Shown here one piece after another: positions 1 to 8,616 of a stretch of 64,000 nt of DNA. Under the pieces are notes generated by a model. The model did no database searches and had not been told where the DNA came from. It was given only the letters and a program-made list of their open reading frames with translations. Within the stretch, counting starts at the first letter, position 1, and every line of letters begins with the position of its first letter. Position numbers and translations under genes: made by a program. The stretch is taken from contig CAWFFB010000015.1 of assembly GCA_963814975.1 (NCBI GenBank), forward strand, positions 124,001 through 188,000, read 5' to 3'. This DNA comes from CAVUXJ01 sp963814975. Lineage in GTDB: Bacteria; Acidobacteriota; Vicinamibacteria; Vicinamibacterales; CAVVIG01.

Positions 1-78
1 TCCGCCGTCGCACCGGTTGTCAGCCACGCCGGCTTCAACCTTCTGCAGCTCGCCCAGTTTTTCGTGTCCGGCAGGTAA
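1..78 (+). CDS. C-terminal fragment, possible CPBP-type membrane protease
   Basis: The window opens inside a plus-strand reading frame that ends with TAA at 76-78. The 25 visible residues contain P-V-V-S-H-A-G-F-N-L-L. A His followed four residues later by Asn after a Pro is the usual last motif of CPBP intramembrane metalloproteases. The gene lies outside the window on its 5' side and converges on the surA-like gene. Only the tail is visible, so the family call is tentative. Confidence 0.35.
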   Translation, partial: SAVAPVVSHAGFNLLQLAQFFVSGR

Positions 79-164
79 CTCGTCTCACGTCTCATGAAAA
101 CCAAAATGGCCAAGTTGGGACTCGAGGTTCGCTCCGTGAGCCCTGAGCCTCTTGAGGACGTCAC

Positions 165-821
165 CTATGTTTTCGGCGGGTACAGGTCCACAATCTCGGT
201 GCGGCGCCGCAGGCCCGCCACCCAGTCGTCGACCAGCGTGCGCCGCCGCTCTGTACGGACCGCCTGTACGACATTCGGCCGGGCCTGATCGAAGGGGACG
301 ATGGCGCCGCCTCGCGAGAACTCCTGCTGGTGTTCGCGGTAGTAGCGCCCCAGTTCCTCCTCGGTGGGCGCCGCCACGGTGAACCGTTGATCCAGATACG
401 CGCGGATGCGCAGGTTCTGCCGAAGCGTTTCGCGTAGATGCTTGGCGTTCACACCGACGCGCGCGAGCGCCTCGTCGAAGGCTTGCGGCGCGGCGAATCC
501 TGAACCCACAGCCTGCAGCTCGCGATCGACGGCGTCGACGTCCGGCTCTGGTGGTGCGTACCGTTCCACTTCGGCCAGGATGATTGCGCGGTCGATTAAC
601 TGCGTCAGGGTGGCGCGGACCGGGTCCGGGGACGGACCGGGCACGACGAGCCCGAACTCCAGCGCGGCGGTGACATCGCTGAGCATGATGAGGTTGCCGG
701 CCACGACAGCCAGGACCCGGTCGATGATTTCACTGGCGGCGACCGCCGCCGATGCGCCGGCCAGAACCCCCACGCACGCGAGCGCCTGGGCGCAGATCCG
801 CAATCTGCGGAAAATCTGCAT
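165..821 (-). CDS. SurA N-terminal-like periplasmic chaperone, no PPIase domain
   Basis: This predicted periplasmic protein of about 218 residues starts with a signal peptide (Arg-rich n-region, A-L-A-C-V-G-V-L-A-G core, A-A-V-A-A cut site). It continues with the helical chaperone segment typical of SurA (I-I-D-R-V-L-A-V-V, then 'LIDRAIILAEVERY'). No parvulin domain follows, so it would act as a chaperone rather than a prolyl isomerase. It lies downstream of bamA, fitting a role in delivering outer-membrane proteins to the Omp85 machine. An upstream ATG at 884 would add 21 residues read from a 7-bp repeat array (QIADCRLQIC), so I prefer the ATG at 821. Neither start has a strong ribosome site. 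Confidence 0.6.
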   Translation of the reverse strand: MQIFRRLRICAQALACVGVLAGASAAVAASEIIDRVLAVVAGNLIMLSDVTAALEFGLVVPGPSPDPVRATLTQLIDRAIILAEVERYAPPEPDVDAVDRELQAVGSGFAAPQAFDEALARVGVNAKHLRETLRQNLRIRAYLDQRFTVAAPTEEELGRYYREHQQEFSRGGAIVPFDQARPNVVQAVRTERRRTLVDDWVAGLRRRTEIVDLYPPKT

Positions 822-895
822 TCGGCAGCGCGTTGGCAATCTGCAACAAATCTGCAATCTGCAATCTGCGATCTGGGATTTCATATGCCTAGCTT
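822..895. repeat. Degenerate 7-bp tandem array between bamA and the surA-like gene
   Basis: The stretch repeats CAATCTG-like heptamers (AATCTGC, CAATCTG, CGATCTG) on the plus strand. It fills the gap between the bamA stop and the preferred surA-like start. If translated on the minus strand it gives a repetitive Cys/Leu/Gln/Ile peptide, which explains the odd N-terminus of the longer reading. Similar arrays with different units occur elsewhere in the window. Confidence 0.7.
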
Positions 896-897
896 AG

Positions 898-3858
898 CTA
901 GAATGCCTGTCCCAGACTGATGTGCAACGCGTTGGGACTCTCACGAACGCCAGGAGCGATGTCCTGACGCCCGACCTTGAACCCCAGGTCGACGCGAATC
1001 GGCCCGACCGGGGATTTGTACCGTACGCCAAATCCGACGGCGCTCCGAAGCTCCAGCAGGTCGATATCGGCGGTGCGTGCGAACACGTTTCCCGTGTCAA
1101 TGAAACCGACGATGCCGAGCCCGCCCGCCACTGGAATCCGCATTTCGGCGTTGAAGATGACCAGCGCGTTGCCGCCGATCGGGAACCCGTTCTTGTCGAT
1201 CGTCGCGGGCGTGCCGAGCTGGTCGAGCGCGAAGCCGCGGACCGTGGTGTCGCCGCCGGCGAAGAAGCGTTCGCTGGCCGGAAGGTCCTTGAAGGCGTCC
1301 GTCAGCGGCTTCCCGTCCGGACCGACGATGGGATTGTTGTTTTCGTCCGTGCGGATGACGTCGCGGGCAAATCCGGTCGCCAACCCGAGACGGGCGTGTG
1401 CGACGAACACGCTTCCGTGCGTGTGCGGGACGGGGCGGAGCAGTTGTGCGGTGAAGTACGACTTGACCAGGCCGACCTCTGAACCGATCCGACGGGCCGC
1501 GATCTGTGCGTTGCCGCTGAGATAGTGCCCCGTCACCGGATCGACCGGATCGTTACGCGCGTCGCGGACGACGGACGAGGAGAAGGACGATAGTCGTACT
1601 TGGGGAAACAGTCGATCGATCAGCAGCTTGTCCGTCGGGCTGTACTGTTCGTCGAACAGCTCGGTGGTCTGGATCTGATAGTTGCCGCTCACGCTCACGA
1701 CGCGCGTGAGACGGCGGCCGACTTCCGCGCCGAATCCCCGCCGCGCGAAGTTGAAGCTCGTCCGGATCTGCTGTTCAGCAATGGCCGAGAGGGACGCGTC
1801 GGCGGCCGTGCCGAACACCCGCGGTTCGCGGAAGGTGCCGAGGACCCGGTACTCGGTAAATCCGAAGCCGGACACTTCGCCGGTGACCGGCGTTTGACTC
1901 GCGAAAAACGGCGAGTCCTTTGGCCGGAGACTGATGCGCGTGAACAGGTTGACCGAACGATTCTTTCCGAACAGGTTCCGACGGCCGATCTCGAAGAACG
2001 CGCGGGGCGCCAGTTCCAGGTGCTCGGAGGCGACCCCGCCGTCGCCCTCGGTCCTGCGGATGCGGCGCCCCGCCTCGAAACCGCCCCCGAAGGACGCGGA
2101 CGTCACCGGTGCCTCCTCGACCGTGATCAGGACGTCGCGCGTCGTTTCGTCGCCGTGGCCGATCAGCGTGATCCGCGTACGCGCGAAGAGCCCGAGTGCG
2201 GCGAGGCGGCGCTGACTTTCGGTGAGCGCGGCCATGCCGAGCGGATCGCCGGGCTTGAGCTGCAGCTCGCGATCGATCGTTTCGGTGCGGGTCCGCTCGT
2301 TGCCCGCGATCAGCACGTGGTCGACGAACAGTCGCGGCCCTTCATGCACCGTGAACACGACGTCGGAGCGGGTGCCGTCGGCGCTCAGACCAGGGTTGCT
2401 GTCGACGGTGGCGCTCTGAAATCCGAGGTCGGCGTAACGGACCTGGATGGCGTCGCGATCGACCGCCAGCTGAGTCAGGAAGAATGGACGGCCGGGCTGG
2501 AGTCCGAGCGTCTCGGTCAACGTGGATTCAGCGACGGCCTGGTTGCCGGTGACCCTCACCGAGCCGACCATCGTGCGTGCGTTCTCAGTGATGACGATGC
2601 GGATCGCGACCGGGGTCTCGGCATCCCCCGCACCGGTGGACGTCGGTTCGACGGCGGCTTCCGCTCGCGCCGAGGCGAACCCGCGTCGGCGGTACAGGTT
2701 CTCGATCGCGGACAGGTCTGCGTCGAGGGTCGCGGCGGCAAATGGCTGGCCGCTGCGCACCCGGAGTCCGGGCGCGAGTTCTTCGAGCGGCACCGACTGA
2801 TTGCCGGAAATCTCCACGCGCGCCACGCGGTACAGCGAGCCTCTCTTGAGGGTGAAGGTGATCAGCAGGTCGCCACCGGATGTTTCGCGGCTGTGCGGCG
2901 CGGCCGCATCGCGGTAACCCTGCGAGCGGAGATACTCCTCGATGTTGTTGCTGGAGTCTTCGAGGAGATCTTCATCGGCCGACCCTTCGCGTGCAACCGG
3001 CACGAGCTCGTCGCGCCGGCCCGCCGGAAGCGGATCCCCGTTGAACGCGACGCGGACATGCGGGCCGAGCACCGGCGTCAGCGTCACTCGGGCGGCGCGG
3101 TCCTCGTCCACCAGCTCGGTCCTGATCGTCAGGCGCGCCGCGTAGTGGCCCTGGTCCCGGCGGTCTTGGATGTACTGCTCGATCCGTCGGTTCAGCGCCT
3201 CGCGCTCGTAAGGAGCACCGATCGAAAGGTCGAGTCGTTTCAGCAGGTCCGCTCGCGAGATCTCCGGCGAGCCAACGATGTCGATCGCCCTGATGCTGGT
3301 GCGCGCACCGATGTCGAGCGCGAAGACGAGCACGCGGCGCTGGGGTGGCCCTCCGGCGTCGGGTCGCGCGGTCACCCGTGCCCGCAGGTACCCACGCTCG
3401 GCAAGCTGCTCGCCGATGAAGGACGCCATGTCCGGGATACGGTTAGCCGATACCGTTCCGCCGAACCGATTCACGACTGCTTCCCGCAGGCCCTTTTCGT
3501 CGATGCCGGGCGCATCCAGCGGGCCAGCGAACGCAACCCTCTCGATCGGGCGCGCCGGGACGAGCTCGTAGCGGAGGTCGACGCCACTGCCCGCCATGTC
3601 GGCGTGCACGATGACGTCCTCGAAGCGACCCGTGCTGAACAGGTGGGTGATCGACTCGCGGACGTCGAGCATCGTCAGCGGGTGTCCGATCCGCGTGACA
3701 ACCATCTCCACGAGCTTGGGGTCGGTGGTCTCGCGGCCTTCGGCGGCAAGTCGGACGGCCGCCACCGGTCTGCCCAGATAGTCTCCGACGTCGGCGCTGG
3801 TGGCCGCCGGCGCGAACACGATGAGCATGCCCGCGAGGCCTGCCGTCTCCAACCGCAT
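898..3858 (-). CDS. bamA: Omp85-family outer-membrane assembly protein (BamA/TamA-like)
   Basis: This 986-residue protein has a signal peptide, a long N-terminal half made of repeated POTRA-type units (for example around 'VGSVRVTGNQAVAES' and 'FVDHVLIAGNERTRTE') and a C-terminal beta-barrel. The barrel has the Omp85 loop-6 motif V-R-G-F within 'GGDTTVRGFALDQLG' and ends in Phe, the outer-membrane beta signal. It would fold and insert outer-membrane proteins. It is longer than enteric BamA (about 800 residues), suggesting an extra POTRA unit. The start at 3858 shares one base with the tamB stop (TGATG), so translation is probably coupled. Pairing with tamB makes a TamA role possible; with a surA-like gene downstream I favour a general BamA-type function. 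Confidence 0.85.
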   Translation of the reverse strand: MRLETAGLAGMLIVFAPAATSADVGDYLGRPVAAVRLAAEGRETTDPKLVEMVVTRIGHPLTMLDVRESITHLFSTGRFEDVIVHADMAGSGVDLRYELVPARPIERVAFAGPLDAPGIDEKGLREAVVNRFGGTVSANRIPDMASFIGEQLAERGYLRARVTARPDAGGPPQRRVLVFALDIGARTSIRAIDIVGSPEISRADLLKRLDLSIGAPYEREALNRRIEQYIQDRRDQGHYAARLTIRTELVDEDRAARVTLTPVLGPHVRVAFNGDPLPAGRRDELVPVAREGSADEDLLEDSSNNIEEYLRSQGYRDAAAPHSRETSGGDLLITFTLKRGSLYRVARVEISGNQSVPLEELAPGLRVRSGQPFAAATLDADLSAIENLYRRRGFASARAEAAVEPTSTGAGDAETPVAIRIVITENARTMVGSVRVTGNQAVAESTLTETLGLQPGRPFFLTQLAVDRDAIQVRYADLGFQSATVDSNPGLSADGTRSDVVFTVHEGPRLFVDHVLIAGNERTRTETIDRELQLKPGDPLGMAALTESQRRLAALGLFARTRITLIGHGDETTRDVLITVEEAPVTSASFGGGFEAGRRIRRTEGDGGVASEHLELAPRAFFEIGRRNLFGKNRSVNLFTRISLRPKDSPFFASQTPVTGEVSGFGFTEYRVLGTFREPRVFGTAADASLSAIAEQQIRTSFNFARRGFGAEVGRRLTRVVSVSGNYQIQTTELFDEQYSPTDKLLIDRLFPQVRLSSFSSSVVRDARNDPVDPVTGHYLSGNAQIAARRIGSEVGLVKSYFTAQLLRPVPHTHGSVFVAHARLGLATGFARDVIRTDENNNPIVGPDGKPLTDAFKDLPASERFFAGGDTTVRGFALDQLGTPATIDKNGFPIGGNALVIFNAEMRIPVAGGLGIVGFIDTGNVFARTADIDLLELRSAVGFGVRYKSPVGPIRVDLGFKVGRQDIAPGVRESPNALHISLGQAF

Positions 3859-6800
3859 CAGAAGGTATGCCTCACGCGGACCTCGATCGCGTAGGTCTCG
3901 TCCTCGTTCCGGGAGAGGATCCACGACAGACGATCGCTTGCGTCGTATTCGAGCAGCAGGATCTGGTCGGCGAACGACGAGTTGAGGCTGCGCGAGAACG
4001 TCAAATACACGCGTTCCGAGACGCGTTTGCCGACCGTGACCCGGGCTGATGGGCTGACGCGCGTCGTTTGCGATTGACTGTAGGGATCGAACAGCGACGG
4101 CGTCAGCTGGAAGGTGTCGACGCCGAACGTCTGCTCCACGACGCGTCCGACCTCCGACGAGATCGGGCTGGCCAGGAGCTGCGTCGCGCGGGTTGTGAGG
4201 ATGTCCCGTTCGAGCTCGCTGGGGTTCTGCCGTGCGCGCAGCTCCGCGTTGCCTGGACCCTGCTCGCGACGGACATCGCTGAAGAGCAGCGCCAGCACGT
4301 CTGCGGCCGGAAGAGGCGGATCCGACTCGAGGGTCGGCTGCAGCCGTTCCATCGTTCCTGCGGCCCTCACGATGACACGGTACGTCTGGCCCGGCACGCG
4401 CACGCGCGTTTCGGCCTCGACGTCGAAGAACGGCTCGATGCGTGTCGGGTTGGTGAAGTCGATGGCGCCCTTGGTCACCAGATAGCGCCGGCCTTCGAAG
4501 CTCACCTCGCCGCGATCGACTTCGGCCCGCCCGAAGAGCTGCGGCCGATCGTAGGTGCCGCGCAACTGGAGGTCGGCGCTCGCGACCAGCCGCGCCAGGT
4601 TGTTTTGGATCCGGAGCGTCGACGGGACCCGCACCTGAATGTCGAAGCGCAGCGGCACCGTCGCGGCGGTCGCGGCCGCCGACTCAGCCGCCCCGGCCGT
4701 CGATCCGCCGCGCCGCCCGAAATCGAACAGCCCCCCCGTGGCGTCGATCCGCCGGCTCCACAGCGCGTTCCTGACGGTGACCGTGCCGACCAGGGTCGGT
4801 GCCTTGAAGTTGCCGCGCACGGTCAGGTCGGCATCGACGAGGGATCGAACGCCCTCTGGGTACCGGAGCTGCATCCCGGTGCCGCGGGCGCTGACACTCA
4901 GCTCGCCCGGGAGGTACCCTTCGAAGCCGATGCGGCCGCCGAACTGTACCTGGCCGCCGCCCATGACCGCCGTCACATCGTCCAAACGCAGGCCGCTCGA
5001 GTCGAAGTGAATGACCCCGTTGATCGCATCGAGCGCGTTGGGCAGCGAGAAGTGGCGAATGCGGCCTTCGGCGATTGTGGCGTTCCCGGAAAATACCGGT
5101 TCGTACAGCGGGCCGTTCACCGCGGCGACCAGCTCAGCGCGACCCGATCCGCGCACGTCCCGGAAGAAGCCCTGAAGGATGCCGAGGTTCGCGTCGCCGA
5201 CCGCCTGCAGCGCGATGGTCTGATCGTGCAGCGCGATCGTCCCGCCCACCGCCAGCCGGGTATCCACGCCGACGAGCTGGAAGTTCTCCACGCGCACGAC
5301 GTGCTGATCGAGCGCGAGCCGGATGGGTGCCGCGTTTCGCACCGCGTAGTCGAACAGCCGCATGTCGAGGCTGTCGACCGTCGCGTCGACCAGCAGACGA
5401 TCGACGTCGGCCAGCTCGCCGACGACTCGGATGGAGCCGCTGGCGATGACTGTGGTGAAGGGGGAGAGCTTCGGCACGAAGAGGCGGACGTAAGGATCGA
5501 GCGAACTGTCGTGGAACCGGAACGTCAGCTCCGCATCGGCTTGCGGCGTCAGCGCCATGCGGCCGGTGCCGGTAATCGCGAGACGGGGCGACGCCGCGTC
5601 GACCTCGGCGCTCAGTTGGTTCCCGCGAAGGGAGAGCGTCCCGGTCACCTGCCCAACGCCCTCCTCCGAGACGAACAGATCGTTGACGCGGAACCGAACG
5701 TCGTACCGCGGCACGTCGAACGTGCCGCTGCCGCCGGCAGTGAATTCGATGAGACCGGAGGGCCTGATCTGCGGATAGTCGAACGCCGCGATCTGTTCCG
5801 CCGGAATCCGGCGCGCGTCGGCATTGAACGAGTAGGTGGAGTCCCACCCGATATAGGCCGCGCCCGTCATCGCTCCGCCGCCCTTGGCGAGCGAGACCGC
5901 GTCGAGCCTGACGCCCATCCCGTCGAAGCGCAGCGACGCCGTGGCCTTCTGAAAGGGCTCGCCGTACGCCTTGCCCTCGTCGATCGTCATCGCGCCGAAG
6001 CCGACCGGCCGCGCGTACTCGCCGGTAAGATGAAAGTCGCCGGTCAGTCGCCCGGACACCGGATAGTCGTCGATTTCGAACGCGTGGCGGAGACCGTCCA
6101 GGTCGCGCCGCGTCAAGCGGAAGCGCGCGTTGATCTCGTCGGCCCCGCTCGGAACCGAACCGACCGCGAAGAGGCCTTCGGCGCGAATTTCCGAATCGTC
6201 CTGGCGCACCAGCCCGTCGCGGACGGTCAGGTAACCGCTCTCGTACACAATCCGGGCGTCGCCCTCGCCCCAGACGGTGTCCCACGCGCGAAGATCCTCG
6301 CCGCTGAACAGCCCTTCCACGCGGGGCCGCCGAAACGGACCACTCATCACGCCGTCGAACTCACCACGCCCGCCGAACGGCACAGGGTTGGTCTGCGATC
6401 CGAAATCCGTGATGAGGCCGGCGAGAATCTGATCGCTTTCCTGCCAGTCGCTGCTCGTCACGTGAAACTGAATGCGGGAGCGATCGCTCCACGCCGTCGT
6501 CCCCTCGAATGCGACGTGCGTGCGCTCGCTCGCAAACTGCCCCCCCTCAAGCTGCACCTCGTCGGCGCTGAGCTGATACGTCACTTCGCCGGCGATCGGC
6601 AGGTGCGCGGCGAGCGGCTGGGGCGCAAACGGTCCCCATTCGTGAAGCGCGTGGTTCTCGTCGGCGGCCCGTGCCGCCGCCAGCGAAGCGGTCATCGGTT
6701 GCGCGCCTTCCGGCATCGTCACGGTGATCTGACCGCCCTGACGGTTCTCCGGGAAAAGGCCTCGGGACCATTCGAGATGGTGACGGCCGGCAGCGCGTCC

Positions 6801-7979
6801 GGCGAAGCGGAGTCCCCGCAGCGCGTAGAAGTCGGTCACCTGCACGAGGTCGACGTTGTCATACTCCGTGTCGAACCGAGCCGTCCACCGCCCGGGCGCT
6901 CCGAGGGGTTTGATCGAGAAGTCGAACGTCGCGGCGCCCCCATAGAGATCCGCCCTGGCATTCCTCACTTCGAACAGGTTCCGCGTCCAGTGAAGCGATC
7001 CCTGCAGTAAGGGGAAACGGTAGGCATACACGCCGAGGGCTTCGCTCGTGAACGTGCCCGCCAGATCGTGCCCGCCCTTGAACAGGTGAAAGGCTCCGGC
7101 GAAATCGCCATCGCCGGTAAGCTGCCAGGGCTGGTCCTTGAAAAAAATCTCGCGCATTCGCGGAAAGTGCACTCGCGACTTGACGTCGTACAGCATCTCG
7201 GGCCAGCGATCGAAAGCCAAGGTACCAACCGCAACGGTCTTCGCCCCATCCGTTTCGATGTCGATCTGTTCCATCTGCAGGTTGCTGCCCTCGATGGCAA
7301 ACCGCGCCTTCATGTTCGTCCACATCGGCAGGTGATCCTGGATGCGCACGGTTCCGTTGTCGAAGCTCACCTGTCCCCGATAGTGCGGCTCGAACGGACG
7401 GTAGCCGATGTCCAGGTCGATGTTCGGCGCGACAACGCTCCATGGCGTCTCGTGGTTCTCGTACGAGAACTGCCCGCGCCAGGCGCGAAGATAGCTGAGC
7501 GTCGTGGTGAAGCGTTTCTCCTTGTCGGGGCGATCCGCGTCGGTGCTGCGCGGCAACTTCGGGAAGCTGTGGCCGTCCCTCCACTCTTCGACCAGCATCT
7601 GCCAGTCCACCAGCTCGACGGATGTGACGACGAACTCGGGGCGGCGCGCGACGGCTTTCGACCAGTCGAGCGAGATTGACAGCCGCTCGGCAGTGAAGAA
7701 GGGCCGGTCACCGGTCGCGCGGCCCTCGATGCTGAAATCCTCGAGCACGACGCGTCCACGGAGCAGGTGAATCGACAGCCGCCCAACATGAACGGGCCGG
7801 TTCAGGCGTTTGGAGCCCTCGCGCTCGGCGAATGAGCGGGCCGCCGGCCCGAGATCGATCGTCAGCGTGCTGACGATCGCCGCCGCCAGGATGGCGATGA
7901 TGAACATCAGCCCGAGGCTGAGGTATCGGAGAGCCTTGTGCCCGCGGATGGTCGACCAGATCTTCACAGTTCCCCACAT
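3858..7979 (-). CDS. tamB: TamB-like translocation and assembly module protein
   Basis: This 1373-residue protein has one N-terminal membrane anchor (about residues 18-40, 'YLSLGLMFIIAILAAAIVS') and then a long beta-rich periplasmic body of AsmA/TamB type. The C-terminal region has typical TamB_C features, such as the D-P-P-L-P-A-A-D-V-L-A-L-L-F segment and a Phe-ended tail. TamB proteins span the periplasm and help deliver substrates, including phospholipid or autotransporter cargo, to an Omp85 partner. Its stop overlaps the bamA start by one base, so the two form a coupled pair. ATG at 7979 is the first start after an 82-bp gap from the biotin carrier gene. Confidence 0.88.
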   Translation of the reverse strand: MWGTVKIWSTIRGHKALRYLSLGLMFIIAILAAAIVSTLTIDLGPAARSFAEREGSKRLNRPVHVGRLSIHLLRGRVVLEDFSIEGRATGDRPFFTAERLSISLDWSKAVARRPEFVVTSVELVDWQMLVEEWRDGHSFPKLPRSTDADRPDKEKRFTTTLSYLRAWRGQFSYENHETPWSVVAPNIDLDIGYRPFEPHYRGQVSFDNGTVRIQDHLPMWTNMKARFAIEGSNLQMEQIDIETDGAKTVAVGTLAFDRWPEMLYDVKSRVHFPRMREIFFKDQPWQLTGDGDFAGAFHLFKGGHDLAGTFTSEALGVYAYRFPLLQGSLHWTRNLFEVRNARADLYGGAATFDFSIKPLGAPGRWTARFDTEYDNVDLVQVTDFYALRGLRFAGRAAGRHHLEWSRGLFPENRQGGQITVTMPEGAQPMTASLAAARAADENHALHEWGPFAPQPLAAHLPIAGEVTYQLSADEVQLEGGQFASERTHVAFEGTTAWSDRSRIQFHVTSSDWQESDQILAGLITDFGSQTNPVPFGGRGEFDGVMSGPFRRPRVEGLFSGEDLRAWDTVWGEGDARIVYESGYLTVRDGLVRQDDSEIRAEGLFAVGSVPSGADEINARFRLTRRDLDGLRHAFEIDDYPVSGRLTGDFHLTGEYARPVGFGAMTIDEGKAYGEPFQKATASLRFDGMGVRLDAVSLAKGGGAMTGAAYIGWDSTYSFNADARRIPAEQIAAFDYPQIRPSGLIEFTAGGSGTFDVPRYDVRFRVNDLFVSEEGVGQVTGTLSLRGNQLSAEVDAASPRLAITGTGRMALTPQADAELTFRFHDSSLDPYVRLFVPKLSPFTTVIASGSIRVVGELADVDRLLVDATVDSLDMRLFDYAVRNAAPIRLALDQHVVRVENFQLVGVDTRLAVGGTIALHDQTIALQAVGDANLGILQGFFRDVRGSGRAELVAAVNGPLYEPVFSGNATIAEGRIRHFSLPNALDAINGVIHFDSSGLRLDDVTAVMGGGQVQFGGRIGFEGYLPGELSVSARGTGMQLRYPEGVRSLVDADLTVRGNFKAPTLVGTVTVRNALWSRRIDATGGLFDFGRRGGSTAGAAESAAATAATVPLRFDIQVRVPSTLRIQNNLARLVASADLQLRGTYDRPQLFGRAEVDRGEVSFEGRRYLVTKGAIDFTNPTRIEPFFDVEAETRVRVPGQTYRVIVRAAGTMERLQPTLESDPPLPAADVLALLFSDVRREQGPGNAELRARQNPSELERDILTTRATQLLASPISSEVGRVVEQTFGVDTFQLTPSLFDPYSQSQTTRVSPSARVTVGKRVSERVYLTFSRSLNSSFADQILLLEYDASDRLSWILSRNEDETYAIEVRVRHTF

Positions 7980-8061
7980 TCACGGCGGAGCACGCCGAGG
8001 AGCGCAGAGGACGAGGTCCGGAATCCCGCGGGTCTTGTGGCGTCTGCGGTGAATATCGTCC

Positions 8062-8583
8062 TCATACAATCACAACCAGCAGCGCGCCGGCGTCGACCGA
8101 CTGGCCGTCACGAACCCTGATGTCGGCGACGGTTCCATCATGAGTGGCCCGCAGCTCATTTTCCATCTTCATGGCTTCGATCACGACGACCGGCTGGCGG
8201 GCATGCACCGCTTCCCCGGCCCGGACGAGGACGCGGACCACCTTACCGGACATCGAGGCCACAACCCGCTGAGGTCCGAGGGTTGCCTGCCCACTTTGGA
8301 CTTTCCGGCCCCAACGGCGTCGGCCATCGAGGGAGACCGTCATCGGCACTGGCCCGATCTGGACCGTGAACCGGTCCGCAACGGGCTCCGGGGTGATGCT
8401 CACCTCGTGGCTGGAGACGCTCCGCCCGCCGTCGTGCTCAACCAGCAGGGACCAGATGTGCGCGTCCACGCGAACAGCGTCGACTACCCGCTCTCGTCCA
8501 TCGATCGTCGCCACGAAGCGCCCGTTCGCGCGCTGGAGGTTCACCTGGCGCATCCGGCCGTCGATTTCGACCTCGAAACGCAA
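8062..8583 (-). CDS. Biotin carboxyl carrier subunit of acyl-CoA carboxylase
   Basis: The 173-residue protein has a C-terminal biotinyl domain with the motif V-I-E-A-M-K-M-E-N, whose second Lys (between the two Mets) is the biotinylated residue. The N-terminal half resembles the spacer domain seen in carriers of propionyl-, methylcrotonyl- or geranyl-CoA carboxylases rather than canonical AccB. It lies 33 bp after the biotin carboxylase gene and follows the carboxyltransferase gene, so the three very likely form one enzyme. The acyl substrate cannot be told from sequence; propionyl-CoA is the simplest guess. Confidence 0.85.
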   Translation of the reverse strand: MRFEVEIDGRMRQVNLQRANGRFVATIDGRERVVDAVRVDAHIWSLLVEHDGGRSVSSHEVSITPEPVADRFTVQIGPVPMTVSLDGRRRWGRKVQSGQATLGPQRVVASMSGKVVRVLVRAGEAVHARQPVVVIEAMKMENELRATHDGTVADIRVRDGQSVDAGALLVVIV

Positions 8584-8616
8584 CGTGTCAGTACTCCACG
8601 CGCCGCGACCGTGCGG

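Noticed and set aside
1600..7010. Very long plus-strand open frames opposite bamA and tamB
   Set aside because: They are rich in Arg/Gly/His with no domain or signal, and arise from the codon pattern of the GC-rich minus-strand genes, which have clear family motifs.
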